In this document: piece after piece, positions 1 through 10,400 of the stretch
Numbering within the stretch: position 1 is the stretch's first letter
Layout: each line of letters begins with the position of its first letter
Origin: Vreelandella boliviensis LC1
GTDB lineage: Bacteria; Pseudomonadota; Gammaproteobacteria; Pseudomonadales; Halomonadaceae
DNA: 64,000 nucleotides
NCBI RefSeq assembly: GCF_000236035.1
Contig: NZ_JH393257.1
Span: 1,351,542-1,415,541, forward strand
Direction of reading: 5' to 3'
Translations under genes and position numbers: made by a program
Notes under the pieces: model-generated
Seen by the model: only the letters and a program-made list of their open reading frames with translations
Told to the model about the DNA's origin: nothing
Database searches by the model: none

Positions 1-248
1 GCGGCTTAGACGGCGAAGCCCTGTACGCAAGCTCTGGCTGTGTGGCTTGCCACGCCTCGGGCGTAGCCGGTTCACCAGTGTTGGGCGATGCGGATGCGTG
101 GGCTGCGCGTCTAGAGAAAGGTACTGATGAACTTTATGCCAGCGCTATCAATGGTATTGGTGCAATGCCAGCCAAAGGCGGCAACCCCAACCTTGCTGAT
201 GAAGAAGTGATGGCGATTGTTGATTACATGGTGGCTGAAGTTGAGTAA
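1..248 (+). CDS. Cytochrome c5-family protein, C-terminal part
   Basis: Open frame entering from the left edge. The heme-attachment motif CVACH is encoded at about 39-53, so the gene begins before the window; the GTG at 42 lies inside the motif and cannot be the start. The downstream part reads NGIGAMPAKGGNPNL, with the Met expected as second axial heme ligand, and ends in the helix DEEVMAIVDYMV typical of small class I cytochromes of the c5 group. Such proteins are periplasmic electron carriers. It ends just before a strong terminator. Missing: signal peptide and any N-terminal domain. Confidence 0.85.
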   Translation, partial: GLDGEALYASSGCVACHASGVAGSPVLGDADAWAARLEKGTDELYASAINGIGAMPAKGGNPNLADEEVMAIVDYMVAEVE

Positions 249-286
249 TCGCTAGTAAGGATGTCACTTAAATAGCGTATCTATCT

Positions 287-331
287 TATCCACAGGGTGT
301 TTTAGCCACTGCCCTGTGGATATTCTTTTTT
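287..331 (+). terminator. Intrinsic terminator after cytochrome c5 gene
   Basis: Perfect 11-bp inverted repeat TATCCACAGGG (287-297) and CCCTGTGGATA (312-322) with a 14-nt loop, followed by a T-rich run at 326-331. It lies between the cytochrome stop and the convergent rep stop. Confidence 0.8.
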
Positions 332-350
332 ATAATTTCAGTTTTATCAT

Positions 351-2420
351 TCACCCCAGCAGCGAACGCAGCCCAGCAATGGCGTCTTTGCCTCGGGCCT
401 GTTTCTTATCCGGATCTTCTTTATCCGCACGGCCTTCCCACTCTAAATCCTCCCCAGGCAGCTCGTCTAAAAAGCGACTCGGCTGGCAGTCCATCAGTTC
501 ACCATAAGCTTTCCGCTGGCGGGCAAGCGTCAAGGTTAGCGTACGTCGCGCCCGGGTGATGCCCACATAGGCCAAGCGCCGCTCCTCTTCGACGGTGCCT
601 ACTTCGATGGCGTTGCGGTGGGGCAGAAGATCCTCTTCCAAGCCCATTAAATAGACGTGGGGGAACTCGAGACCTTTAGAGGCGTGCATGGTGAGCAGCT
701 GCACTCTATCCGAGTCGTCCTCTTCCGCCTGCTGCTCTAGAATGTCGCGCAGCACCAGGCGTGAAATAGCCGCTTGAACGCCGTCGGTTTCGGTCTCGGT
801 GGAGTCAGTATCATCCTCTGGATCGCGGTTGAGCGATTTTTCTAGTTGGTCGATTAGAATCCACACGTTGGCCATGCGGCGTTCGGCAACGGTGGGCGCG
901 CTGGCGTTTTGATACAGCCAGGCCTCGTAATCCATATCCCGCAGCATGTCGCGAATGGCGGCAATGGCATCACCTTGATCCATACGCTTACGCACACCAT
1001 CGATGAAATGGGTAAAGCGGCTTAAGCGCTCCGTAGCTCGGGTCGGCAATACCTGCTCTAACCCAAGCTCATGGCAGGCAGCGAACAGCGAAATGGAGCG
1101 CTCTGTAGCGTAGTTGGCGAGTTTCTCTATCGTTCCAGGGCCCACTTCACGGCGCGGCACGTTCACAATACGTAAAAAGGCGTTGTCATCTGCAGGGTTA
1201 ATCAACAGGCGGAGGTAAGCCATGGCATCTTTAATCTCGTTGCGGGAGAAAAACGATGTGCCACCGGAGAGCTTGTAAGGAATCTGGTAGTGCTGCAGCT
1301 TAAGCTCCAGCAAACGGGCCTGGAAGTTACCGCGATAAAGCACCGCAAAGTCCCGCCATTCGGCCTTCTCTTTGATACGCCGGGTGAGCATTTCGCTGGC
1401 GACCCGCTCGGACTCAGCCTCTTCATGGCGGTTCACGATCACCCGTATCGGCGCGCCATCGCCCATATCCGACCACAGAGTCTTCTCGTAAACGTGGGGG
1501 TTATTTGCGATCAGCGTGTTGGCGGCGCGCAATATCGTGGCAGTAGAGCGGTAGTTCTGCTCCAGCTTGATCACTTTCAAGCGCGGGAAATCTTCCCCCA
1601 GGGTAATCAGGTTTTCAGGGCGGGCGCCGCGCCAGGCGTAGATCGACTGGTCATCGTCGCCGACCACGGTAAAGGTGGAGCGCTCCGCCATGAGTAGTTT
1701 CACCAACAGATACTGGGAAACGTTGGTGTCCTGGTACTCATCCACCAGCATATAGTGGATTTTGCGCCGCCAGCGCTCTAGCGCTTCTGGGTCGCGCTGT
1801 AGCAGCACTACCGGCAGCAGAATCAGGTCATCAAAATCCACCGCGTTATAGGCTTTTAGGTGGCGCACGTAGGCTTCATACACCCGAGCGGCAAAGTGCT
1901 CATCGTCATCCGCAGCAAACGAGAGTGCGTCGCTAGGCAGCACTAAGTCATTCTTCCAGGTGGAGATTTTGCTCTGTACGGCGTTGATCTGCTCGGCATC
2001 CACCTGGGCATCTTTGTTCATTAAATCCCGCAGCAGCGCCTTGGCGTCTTCCGGATCAAATAGCGAAAAGCCCGGCTTGTAGCCGAGGGTTTTTAGCTCA
2101 CCGCGGATAATATTCAGCCCCAGGGTGTGGAAGGTGGAGACCGTAAGCCCGTGGCCCTCTTTGCCGTGGAGCATCTGGCCCACGCGCTCTTTCATTTCCC
2201 GGGCGGCTTTATTAGTAAACGTTACCGCAGCGATCTTACGCGCGCTCATCCCACACTCTTGCACCAAGTAGGCAATTTTGGTGGTGATCACGCTGGTTTT
2301 ACCGGAGCCTGCGCCCGCCAGCACCAGGCAGGGGCCATCGATATAACGCACCGCTTCCTGCTGGCGCGGGTTTAGCCCTTTAATGCGACTAAGAATGCTC
2401 TTGGGCGTTGCAGGCGTCAT
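351..2420 (-). CDS. rep: ATP-dependent DNA helicase Rep
   Basis: Superfamily 1A 3'-5' DNA helicase of 689 aa. It assists replication-fork progress by displacing DNA-bound proteins. Walker A AGAGSGKT lies at residues 35-42, followed by the Q/TFTNKAA motif, the Walker B region LVDEYQDT near residue 225, GDDDQSIYAWRGA, the QNYRS motif and the C-terminal LLTMHASKGLEFPHVY and GITRA motifs. The length and lack of the C-terminal extension seen in UvrD (also in this window, at 52.8-55.0 kb) point to Rep. It stands alone, convergent with the cytochrome gene and divergent from trmL, with about 90 bp of shared upstream DNA. Confidence 0.93.
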   Translation of the reverse strand: MTPATPKSILSRIKGLNPRQQEAVRYIDGPCLVLAGAGSGKTSVITTKIAYLVQECGMSARKIAAVTFTNKAAREMKERVGQMLHGKEGHGLTVSTFHTLGLNIIRGELKTLGYKPGFSLFDPEDAKALLRDLMNKDAQVDAEQINAVQSKISTWKNDLVLPSDALSFAADDDEHFAARVYEAYVRHLKAYNAVDFDDLILLPVVLLQRDPEALERWRRKIHYMLVDEYQDTNVSQYLLVKLLMAERSTFTVVGDDDQSIYAWRGARPENLITLGEDFPRLKVIKLEQNYRSTATILRAANTLIANNPHVYEKTLWSDMGDGAPIRVIVNRHEEAESERVASEMLTRRIKEKAEWRDFAVLYRGNFQARLLELKLQHYQIPYKLSGGTSFFSRNEIKDAMAYLRLLINPADDNAFLRIVNVPRREVGPGTIEKLANYATERSISLFAACHELGLEQVLPTRATERLSRFTHFIDGVRKRMDQGDAIAAIRDMLRDMDYEAWLYQNASAPTVAERRMANVWILIDQLEKSLNRDPEDDTDSTETETDGVQAAISRLVLRDILEQQAEEDDSDRVQLLTMHASKGLEFPHVYLMGLEEDLLPHRNAIEVGTVEEERRLAYVGITRARRTLTLTLARQRKAYGELMDCQPSRFLDELPGEDLEWEGRADKEDPDKKQARGKDAIAGLRSLLG

Positions 2421-2516
2421 GGCGTGGGTGATCCTCTGCGAGAGTTGCTAGGCGATTTCGATTACAATCGGCGGCGCTTAGTAAAAGCATAATGGGCGAA
2501 CAATAGGCAGGTGGCG

Positions 2517-2987
2517 ATGTTTGAAGTAGCGCTTTTTGAACCGCGTATGGCGCCCAATACGGGCAATATTATGCGCTTGGTGGCCAATAACGGCTGCCGT
2601 TTGCACCTGATTGAGCCGCTTGGCTTCGACCTGGAAGAGAAAAAGCTGCGCCGGGCCGGGCTGGATTATCGTGATCTTGATAACGTCACTCGCCACGCGG
2701 ATTTTAGCGCCTTTCAACAGGCGATGCAGGGGCGGCGCATCTGGGCGATCACCACCAAGGGTACGCGCAGCTACAGCGATGCCGACTTTGCCCCCGGCGA
2801 TGTGCTGCTGTTCGGTTCGGAAACCGGCGGGCTTTCACCCCAGGTGCATGAAGCGCTCCCTGCCGAGCAAAAACTGCGTTTGCCCATGCAGCCCAATAAC
2901 CGTAGCCTGAACCTCTCTAACGCGGTAGCTATTGTGAGCTACGAAGCGTGGCGCCAGCAAGGTTTCGCTGGCGCAGGTTCGGTCTAA
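2517..2987 (+). CDS. trmL: tRNA (cytidine(34)-2'-O)-methyltransferase TrmL
   Basis: SPOUT-class (trefoil-knot) methyltransferase that 2'-O-methylates the wobble nucleotide of certain tRNA-Leu species. Family signatures are visible: N-terminal [18 protein letters not shown] motif, KLRRAGLDY, the SAM-binding loop FGSETGGL and the C-terminal [16 protein letters not shown] knot motif. About 156 aa, the usual length. The ATG at 2517 is preferred over the in-frame GTG at 2511 because it aligns with TrmL N-termini and has AGG about 9 nt upstream. The stop codon directly abuts the convergent pyrE stop, with no intervening base. Confidence 0.93.
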   Translation: MFEVALFEPRMAPNTGNIMRLVANNGCRLHLIEPLGFDLEEKKLRRAGLDYRDLDNVTRHADFSAFQQAMQGRRIWAITTKGTRSYSDADFAPGDVLLFGSETGGLSPQVHEALPAEQKLRLPMQPNNRSLNLSNAVAIVSYEAWRQQGFAGAGSV

Positions 2988-3653
2988 TCAGTTAGCAATG
3001 CCGTAACTGTCGCGATAGGCTCTAATGGCTTCGGCGTAGGCGAACATTTCGCCACCAGCATGCTCTTCAAGGTAAGTGAGCACTTGCTCTAAGGTGACAA
3101 TGCTGACCACTGGCATGGCGTACTGGGTCTGCACTTCCTGAATGGCGCTCTGCTCACCCTGGCCGCGCTCCTGGCGATCTAGCGCAATGATCACGCCCGC
3201 GGCGTGGGCTCCGCTCTGCTCAATCAGTGTCATCACTTCGCGAATCGCGGTGCCTGCGGTGATGACGTCATCAATAATCAGAATATCGCCAGAAAGCGGT
3301 GCGCCGACAATATTGCCGCCTTCACCGTGGGTTTTGGCTTCTTTGCGGTTAAAGGCGTAGGGCATATCCCGGTCATGATGATCGGCCAGCGCCGCTGCCG
3401 TGACGGCGGCCAGGGGTATGCCTTTGTACGCCGGGCCAAACAGCACATCAGCGTTTAAGTCGCTATCGACAATCGCCTGGGCGTAAAAACGCCCCAGTTT
3501 GGCTAGCGCACGCCCAGTCTGAAACAAACCGGCGTTGAAAAAGTAAGGGCTAACGCGGCCAGATTTAAGCGTAAACTCGCCAAACTTAAGCACGCCCTGC
3601 TCAATGGCAAAGTCAATGAAATCGCGCTGGTAGGGTTGTAGAGTGGTGGCCAC
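2988..3653 (-). CDS. pyrE: Orotate phosphoribosyltransferase
   Basis: Transfers phosphoribosyl from PRPP to orotate to give OMP in pyrimidine synthesis. The frame carries [45 protein letters not shown] and the PRPP-binding motif [13 protein letters not shown]. The frame is open to a GTG at 3665, but the GTG at 3653 has a good GAGGAA ribosome site and gives the usual N-terminus, so it is preferred (221 aa). The gene is divergent from crc, as in Pseudomonas, and ends exactly where trmL ends. Confidence 0.93.
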   Translation of the reverse strand: MATTLQPYQRDFIDFAIEQGVLKFGEFTLKSGRVSPYFFNAGLFQTGRALAKLGRFYAQAIVDSDLNADVLFGPAYKGIPLAAVTAAALADHHDRDMPYAFNRKEAKTHGEGGNIVGAPLSGDILIIDDVITAGTAIREVMTLIEQSGAHAAGVIIALDRQERGQGEQSAIQEVQTQYAMPVVSIVTLEQVLTYLEEHAGGEMFAYAEAIRAYRDSYGIAN

Positions 3654-3794
3654 GGCATTCCTCACTAGGCATTAGGTTTAAATCGGCACGAAAGCAACAA
3701 TAAAAGTAGGGTAAATGGCAAGTTTTACTAGCTGCCTTTACCCAAACGTCTAAACGTCGGGTATCATACAGCAGCGACGCAAAAGGGACGATTT

Positions 3795-4562
3795 ATGAAA
3801 ATTGCCAGCATCAATGTCAATGGTATTCGTGATGCCGTCGATCGTGGCTTCCTGGACTGGCTGGCTCAGCAGGATGTCGACGTGGTCTGCGTGCAGAACA
3901 TCAAGGCAAAAAGTTTTGAACTGGGTGACCACATTCTGTATCCGGAAGGCTATGAAGGCTATTTCCTGGATGCCGAAGAGGACGGTTTCTCCGGTGTGGC
4001 GCTCTATTGCCGCAAAATCCCCAAGGCGATTATGTATGGCCTAGGGTTTCCTCAGTGTGATCATGAAGGACGTTTTCTGCAGGCGGATTATGAACGCTTC
4101 AGTATCGTCTCCTTCCTGATGCCGGATGGAAGTGATCAAAAAGCCAAGCAGGCGTTTATGGAGCAGTACCAAGAGTACCTGACGAAGATGTCGCGCAAAC
4201 GCCGCGAATATATCCTCTGCGGTACTTGGCATATTGCCCATAAAACCGTCGATTTGGCTAACTGGTCGGATAACCAGCTCACCTCGGGTTTCCGCCCGGA
4301 AGAGCGCGCCTGGATGGATCAGGTGCTTGGCCCCACCGGGTTTATTGACACCTTCCGCGAAATTAATCGCGATGCAGGTGAATATACCTGGTGGCCGAAG
4401 CTTGACCAAGACGTACCCCGTGAGCGCCAGGAAGGTTGGCGGATCGACTATCAGTTAGTCGGCCCCAACTTCCGCCGCCATGTGGTTGACGCGTGGATTG
4501 ATTACGATGCGACCTTCTCCGAGTTCGCACCGCTAATCATTGAGTACGACCTAGCGCTGTAG
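3795..4562 (+). CDS. crc: Crc-like protein, exonuclease III fold with lost active site
   Basis: 255 aa of the exonuclease III/endonuclease-exonuclease-phosphatase fold, next to pyrE as crc is in Pseudomonas. In Pseudomonas, Crc acts with Hfq in translational catabolite repression and is not a nuclease. Here the catalytic positions of exonuclease III are replaced: the metal-binding Glu of LQETK is Asn (VQNIK), the GDMNI motif is GTWHI, and the general-base His of SDHAP is Phe (SEFAP). The RID motif keeps its Asp (WRIDYQL). Crc-type stretches are visible, such as KRREYILCG and GFRPEERAWMDQV. A Shine-Dalgarno AAGGGA precedes the ATG. It may be annotated automatically as exodeoxyribonuclease III, which the missing residues argue against. 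Confidence 0.82.
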   Translation: MKIASINVNGIRDAVDRGFLDWLAQQDVDVVCVQNIKAKSFELGDHILYPEGYEGYFLDAEEDGFSGVALYCRKIPKAIMYGLGFPQCDHEGRFLQADYERFSIVSFLMPDGSDQKAKQAFMEQYQEYLTKMSRKRREYILCGTWHIAHKTVDLANWSDNQLTSGFRPEERAWMDQVLGPTGFIDTFREINRDAGEYTWWPKLDQDVPRERQEGWRIDYQLVGPNFRRHVVDAWIDYDATFSEFAPLIIEYDLAL

Positions 4563-4625
4563 GCGTTAGACAACGCACTTTTCCCGCGTCGCCCGTCACC
4601 CTTGCTGATTAGCCGGGGTGATACA

Positions 4626-4661
4626 CAACAGGCCAGCTAAATGCTGGCCTGTTGTTTTTTT
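4626..4661 (+). terminator. Intrinsic terminator after crc
   Basis: Perfect 12-bp stem CAACAGGCCAGC (4626-4637) with GCTGGCCTGTTG (4643-4654), 5-nt loop, then seven T residues. Between crc and the convergent rph. Confidence 0.9.
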
Positions 4662-4682
4662 ATGCCTTACGCTTCACCTTCA

Positions 4683-5432
4683 TTAGCCGCGAATACCCAG
4701 CGCTTCGCGCTGCTTCTCGCGCAGCTCTCCACCGGCTGTTTCGGCTAAATCAAGCATTGTGTTCAGCTCGGCACGGGTAAAGGCGCCTGCCTCGGCGGTG
4801 CCCTGTACTTCGATCAGCTCGCCGCTTTCGGTCATTACCACGTTTAGGTCGGTATCGGCTTTGCTGTCTTCCGGGTAGTCCAGATCCAGCACCGGCACGC
4901 CTTTATAAATGCCCACGGAAATGGCGCTGACCAGCTGCTTAAAAGGGTCGCTTTTGATTTTCTTTTCGCGCTGCAAGTAGCGGATTGCATCCATCAACGC
5001 CACGCAGCCACCGGTAATCGCAGCGGTGCGCGTACCGCCATCGGCCTGGATCACATCGCAATCCACGGTGATGGTGAACTCACCGAGCTTTTTCAAATTC
5101 ACCGCTGCGCGCAGGCTGCGACCAATCAAGCGCTGAATTTCCAACGTGCGGCCGCCTTGCTTGCCCTGGGTCGCTTCGCGGTTGCTGCGCGAGTGCGTCG
5201 CCCGGGGCAGCATGCCGTACTCAGCGGTTACCCAGCCCTGGTTCTTGCCGCGCAGCCAGCGCGGTACCGTGGCTTCTACGCTGGCATTACACAGCACTTT
5301 GGTATCACCAAACTCCACCAGCACGGAGCCTTCCGCATGGCGGGTGTAGTCGCGGGTTAAGCGAATGTCGCGGAGCTGGTCGGCCTCGCGGCCGCTGGGG
5401 CGCACAACATCAGGACGCTTAGCACTGCTCAC
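4683..5432 (-). CDS. rph: Ribonuclease PH
   Basis: Phosphorolytic 3'-5' exoribonuclease that trims tRNA 3' ends. 249 aa; family signatures are [19 protein letters not shown], the [16 protein letters not shown] segment, [20 protein letters not shown] and [18 protein letters not shown], with the phosphate-binding Arg residues in place. It starts with GTG, preceded by AGAGG about 9 nt upstream. Divergent from yicC with about 134 bp between them; this order is conserved in pseudomonads. Unlike the frameshifted rph of laboratory E. coli K-12, the frame is intact. Confidence 0.95.
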   Translation of the reverse strand: MSSAKRPDVVRPSGREADQLRDIRLTRDYTRHAEGSVLVEFGDTKVLCNASVEATVPRWLRGKNQGWVTAEYGMLPRATHSRSNREATQGKQGGRTLEIQRLIGRSLRAAVNLKKLGEFTITVDCDVIQADGGTRTAAITGGCVALMDAIRYLQREKKIKSDPFKQLVSAISVGIYKGVPVLDLDYPEDSKADTDLNVVMTESGELIEVQGTAEAGAFTRAELNTMLDLAETAGGELREKQREALGIRG

Positions 5433-5566
5433 AAATAGTACCTCTCAATAAACGCGTAACTAGGAAAAGCCCTCCATTGTACACGTCTGGGCGTGCGCTG
5501 ATTGGCCTATCGGGTAGACTGGACGCAATGCTTTATGAACCGCTATTTACTTTATTAGGATAAATC

Positions 5567-6445
5567 ATGGCCGCTTCCAGCCGCGTACACAGCATGACCG
5601 CTTTCGCCCGCACCGAGCAGGCCGCCACTTTCGGCACTTTGCAGGTGGAAATCCGCTCGGTGAACCAGCGCTATTTAGAACCCCATTTTCGCTTGCACGA
5701 AAGTCTGCGTGACTTAGATCCGATCCTGCGTGAAGCCCTGCGAGCCCGTTTAGCGCGGGGAAAAGTCGAATGCAGCGTGCGCTTTGAGAGCGCCGAAACC
5801 GCCCAAGCTCCCGCGGTTAATAGCACCCGCCTAGCCGCCATTGCGGATGCGCTAAGCGCCATCCAGCAGCAGGTGCCCAGCGCTGTGCCTCCCACCACGC
5901 TTGCGTTACTCAATCAGCCCGGTGTAATGGAAACCCAACATCTCGACCAGGATGCCATCAAAGCCGCTGCCAAAGCGCTGTTCGGCCAAGCGCTGAATGA
6001 ACTGATTGACGCCCGCGCCCGTGAAGGTGACAAGCTCGCCGAGATGATCACCTCTCGCCTGACAGCCGTTAGCGAGCAAGTGGACACCGTGCGCAGCCTG
6101 CTGCCGCAGATTTTAGAGCGCCAGCGCGCCCAACTGCTGGAACGCCTTGAGGTCGCCAAAACCGAACTCGACCCCCAGCGCCTGGAGGCCGAGCTGGTAT
6201 TGGTGGCGCAAAAAGCCGATGTGGATGAAGAGCTAGACCGCCTAACGGCGCATATCGAAGAAGTAAGCCACCAGCTCGCTCAGAAAGGCCCCAAAGGCCG
6301 CCGTCTGGACTTCCTGATGCAGGAGCTCAACCGTGAAGCTAACACGCTCTCGTCTAAATCCGTGGTCGCTGAAACCACCCGCTGCGCGGTGGAGCTGAAG
6401 GTGTTGATCGAACAGATGCGGGAACAGATTCAGAATATTGAGTGA
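5567..6445 (+). CDS. yicC: YicC family endoribonuclease
   Basis: 292 aa with the YicC N-terminal domain (VHSMTAFARTEQ, EIRSVNQRYLEPHFRL) and the C-terminal DUF1732 region (KADVDEELDRLTAHIEEV, KGRRLDFLMQELNREANTLSSKS). The family includes an RNA endonuclease implicated in sRNA turnover in E. coli. AGGATAAATC precedes the ATG. In Pseudomonas the next gene is gmk; here gmk is 20 kb further on. The last codons overlap possible starts of the following gene. Confidence 0.92.
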   Translation: MAASSRVHSMTAFARTEQAATFGTLQVEIRSVNQRYLEPHFRLHESLRDLDPILREALRARLARGKVECSVRFESAETAQAPAVNSTRLAAIADALSAIQQQVPSAVPPTTLALLNQPGVMETQHLDQDAIKAAAKALFGQALNELIDARAREGDKLAEMITSRLTAVSEQVDTVRSLLPQILERQRAQLLERLEVAKTELDPQRLEAELVLVAQKADVDEELDRLTAHIEEVSHQLAQKGPKGRRLDFLMQELNREANTLSSKSVVAETTRCAVELKVLIEQMREQIQNIE

Positions 6446-7308
6446 TGAGCATGAGTCGAGCGATACCCTGGAGTGCAAGCGAGGTAGAGGCAACCGTTGC
6501 CACCTACCGGCAGATGCTGGTGGCGGAGCTAAGCGGGCAACGCTATAACAAGCGTGAGCTCAATCGAGCGCTCATGGCACGGCTCGATGGCCGCTCGGCT
6601 GGCGCCATAGAGTTCAAGCACGCCAATATCAGCGCGGTGTTGCGCGATGCCAACTGCCCCTATGTCGATGGCTATAAGCCACGCAGCAACTACCAACAAA
6701 GCCTAGTCGAGGTGGTTGAGGAACTGTTGCTGCGAAGCGAACTCTTTGATCGAGCGGCGCGCTTGGCCGCCGACCTTCCGGTAGTCGATACCACCGGCAC
6801 CGTGGACGAGCGCATCATCGTCGATCCTCCCAGAACGACACCGCCGCAACAAGGCGTTCGGGAATTCCATGCCGACTATTCAGTGCGCCCGCCGCAAAAA
6901 CGCGACTACTTGGCGCGGGAAACCCGCAACCGCGAGCTGGGGCTAGCGGGCGAGCACTTAGTCATGCGTTTCGAGCAGCACCGCTTGATTCAAGTCGGCC
7001 AAGAAAAGCTTGCCGAGCGTGTCGAGCACGTTGCTATTACTCAAGGCGATGGACTGGGGTTCGATATTCGCTCGTTCGAACCTGATGGCCGCGACCGGCT
7101 GATCGAGGTTAAGACCACCGCCTTTGCCAAGGAGAGCGCGTTTTTCATCACGCCCAACGAGCTCGACTGCTCGCGTGCCCATTCGAATCACTACCACTTG
7201 TTCCGGCTGTTCAATTTTCGCAAGGGGCCGAAGCTCTTTTTCTTGAAAGGCGATCTTCGCGAACAGCTCTGGCTTGAGCCAGATAGCTATCGTGCGGGCG
7301 TGCGTTGA
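6442..7308 (+). CDS. DUF3883 domain protein, probable nuclease-like defence factor
   Basis: 288 aa. The C-terminal third is a DUF3883 domain: GLAGEHLVMRFE, then GDGLGFDIRSF, RDRLIEVKTT, FFITPNELD and YHLFRLFNF. The D...EVK arrangement resembles a PD-(D/E)xK nuclease core. The N-terminal part (WSASEVEATVATYRQML, IEFKHANISAVL, GYKPRSNYQ) is a module I associate with restriction-type proteins. Function is inferred only. The start is ambiguous: GTG 6442 overlaps the yicC stop, ATG 6445 also overlaps, and ATG 6451 just clears it; none has a good ribosome site, so expression may depend on coupling to yicC. It converges on the helicase-PLD gene of the defence cassette. Confidence 0.72.
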   Translation: MMSMSRAIPWSASEVEATVATYRQMLVAELSGQRYNKRELNRALMARLDGRSAGAIEFKHANISAVLRDANCPYVDGYKPRSNYQQSLVEVVEELLLRSELFDRAARLAADLPVVDTTGTVDERIIVDPPRTTPPQQGVREFHADYSVRPPQKRDYLARETRNRELGLAGEHLVMRFEQHRLIQVGQEKLAERVEHVAITQGDGLGFDIRSFEPDGRDRLIEVKTTAFAKESAFFITPNELDCSRAHSNHYHLFRLFNFRKGPKLFFLKGDLREQLWLEPDSYRAGVR

Positions 7309-7409
7309 GCCAGATGGTCGAGCAAAGCAGCGAACATCTGGCGCTGGAGGCGTTTGGTTAAATCCATCTATTGGCTTTATGAAGATAGACTCGGCCCAAA
7401 GCAGGTTTC

Positions 7410-10400
7410 TTATACAGTGTTTTCGGGATGCTGATTCCTGACGCGTTTCTCCAGGGCTTCGCGCTGAAGCTTCAACTCTTCCATCAGTTCGCCGCTGTAA
7501 AGTATCGATGTTTCCATGTTTCTGTATGGTCCGTGACGCGCAGCGCAGGCCCAGTTGTAGGAGCCCGCACACATAACGTGATCATCGACCATGACGAGTT
7601 TGCTGTGCACCTGGTTGACCACCTTCACCGTCACGTTGTCCTCGGCGAGCGCTTCGCAGCACCTTTCGAAGCGAGCCGCTTTCTGGTTATCCGTCTGGTC
7701 ACCGTTAGCGGTATTGAAGCGATGGTCGGTATAGATCGTAACGGCAATGCCACGGGCAGTCGCCTTCCGCAGTGCTGTCAGTATTCCGGTTTCATCCAGG
7801 CGACTGTAGGAGATCCAGGGCGAGACCATGTCGAGGCGTGAGCTGACGTGTTCAAGCAGCTCCTTTATGCAGTCGTCATGCTCCTCGGCATCGTTGATCA
7901 CTCGCGGCTTTCGACAAAGTTCGAGCAGATCGGGGCGTGCAATGCTGGCAGTAAATAGCAGTTCGTTTTCTTCACGACTGAACAGATACCGACCCAACAG
8001 GTGACGTGGCGTTCCCCGCGGGGCAGCGTCAATAACGTCCATATCGCCAAACACGAGAAAGCTGTCCTTGGCGCGTGAAACTGCCACGTTAAGAATCGAC
8101 GGGTCATTATCGATAAAACTACCGTCGTCATGGCGTGAATATACTCCTGAAAACAGAACCACGGGGCGCTCCGCCCCTTGAAGCGCATGTACCGTGCCTA
8201 CCGTCATTTCCGACTCGCCCCGGCCGACCTGGATATGCCGTGCTCGACACTCCTGCTCGATCAGGTTTGCCTGGGCCTTGAAGGGTGTCACTACGCCCAC
8301 TATCTGTTCCAGCGGTTTGTCGTGTACCGATTCTAGCTGCTCGCGTTTGGCTGCCAGCCATTCGGCGACCGTGATCGCTTCTAGCCGGTTGACGCGGCTA
8401 CCCGAAGGCGGTGTCTCGGCTCGGCCATCCACGTGCACATAGCCAAAGGGTGGCAGGTTGGGATCGATAGCCGAATTAGCGCGAAGCGGCTGCAGCAAGC
8501 CGCGATAGCAGAGGTCATTACAATAGGCAATAATGCTATTCAGACAGCGCCGATGCTCGCGCAGAAACATCCCCGGCTCGGCGCGTTCGAGATAATGGTG
8601 ACGGCTGGCAGCTTGAGCAATGCGCATCACACTGCCATCGGTGACGCAGCGGCCATTTTCCTGCAAGCCCGTATAACCATCACTGTCAGACAGCAGGCCA
8701 CGGTGGCGCAGGTTGCCGATATCCACGACTGCTGACATGTTGGCTACCGGTTTGATCTGGTGAATGTCTCCAATGGCAATTGCACGCTTCGCCAACGCCA
8801 TGGAAGCGCCAGCCACATCGGGCGCGACTTGTCCGGCCTCGTCGAGAATGAGCAAATCAATCTCGTTAACCAGATATTCATCACGAAATTTACCGCTGCC
8901 ATCAGGCACACCGTGTGTCATTTTCGACGGCAGCATATGCAGGGTCGATACGATGCACGGGGTCAATTTCATGCGTCGCCGCCAGCGAGGAATCACCGTC
9001 TTCTTTCCGGTTTTTTCTCGTATTGTTCCTAAGCTTTCCAGGTCTTTTTGCTGAGCAGCACAGTCTTCTAACCAGCGCGCTTCCCAATAGTGCATCGCAA
9101 GCTGAAACAGCCTGAAGCGCAGGGTGGTATCCAGCCCGGCATCCAGGGCTTCGAACGTCGTGGGGTTAGGCAGGTCGCTTTCAAGTTTCGCCCATAGTTG
9201 CTCCCAGTGGGCTCGGGTATTGGAAAGCTTTGCATTGAGCTGATGAAGCTCGGTCAAAACCTCTTTCTGCTGAGCAATGGCGTGTTGTTGCTGCGCCAAC
9301 CACGATGTCAATGTGCCTTCGATAGCGTTGTGGTCAACTGCCTCACAGAGGTGTTTTCCGTCGGTACTGAACTGTTCGTCGATGACGATTTGGCGCTTTA
9401 ATCGCCGCTTGTTCTTGAAAGGAGGCAATCTGCCCAGCAGTGTCATCAGCCAGGGCTCATCGGCACAACAGCGTCGCCAGCACTTCAAATCCTGTTCGAC
9501 GCCAACCTGTTCCTCTTCAAGAGTTTGCAGGTTGGAAGCGGCGTCATCCATGGCTGTCGGCGATAGCGCATCTACCTGTGCCGTAATCGCCTGAAGCTCA
9601 TTCCAGAAGGACTGATAACGGTTGAGTTCTGCCTCAAGGGTCGTCAACTGTTTGTGAAGCCGCTCTTTGACGGTTTCGACGTAGAGCAGGCTGTCATCTT
9701 CGAGCGCCTGGCGCGCCATGTTGAGAAACGCTGCCTCAGCCTGCTCGACATGCTCTGGACGTTCGAACTCCTGATAGAACGACTGAGTCTGGTACGTAAC
9801 GCCAGCTTCGGCCTCTCTTTTTTTTGATGCGAAGTAACCGCCAAAGCTTTTGAGCCCCGGCAGCCAACGCTGCCCCATCAATGTCGTGTCCAGCTCCATA
9901 CCCTGAGCGAAGGCATCCAGAATGTTGGTTACCGCCTGATTATTGGTGGATGCGGCCATGATCAGCGGCGGCTCATCCTCCGCCAGCGCCGCTTTCACCC
10001 AAAGCGAGGCCACCACGGAAAGCACGAAGGTGGTCTTGCCGGTTCCGGGCGGACCGTTGATGGCTAAGAGCTCTCCTTCTCCCATCGCCATGACCTGAGC
10101 AAGAGCATCGCGCTGCGCAGGCGCCAGCGGATAAGCTCGCCCAGCATGGCCCAGCCGAGTCGAAAAGCTGTCCGACGCCGACAGGCATGGCGCGTCGTGG
10201 GCATGACAGGCCAGCGCATAGGTGTCTAATAGTGGCACCGACTCTTTTGTCTGCGAAAGCCAGTCATACAGCGCCAGGATATGTTTCGAGGCGCCACCGC
10301 TCGAGTCCACTTTGGCCAGGCGCGGCTGTTCTGCGTCAACAAATCCTTCCGTAATCCGCTCCGTCGGGCAAAGCGTCTTGAAAAGTTTGCGCGAGATTTC

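Noticed and set aside
3795..4562. Functional exodeoxyribonuclease III (xthA)
   Set aside because: Catalytic Glu, Asp/Asn pair and His are all replaced; gene context beside pyrE fits crc.
6958..7572. 204-codon open frame on the minus strand over the DUF3883 gene end
   Set aside because: It overlaps two well-supported genes, has no recognisable domain and no ribosome site; antisense shadow.
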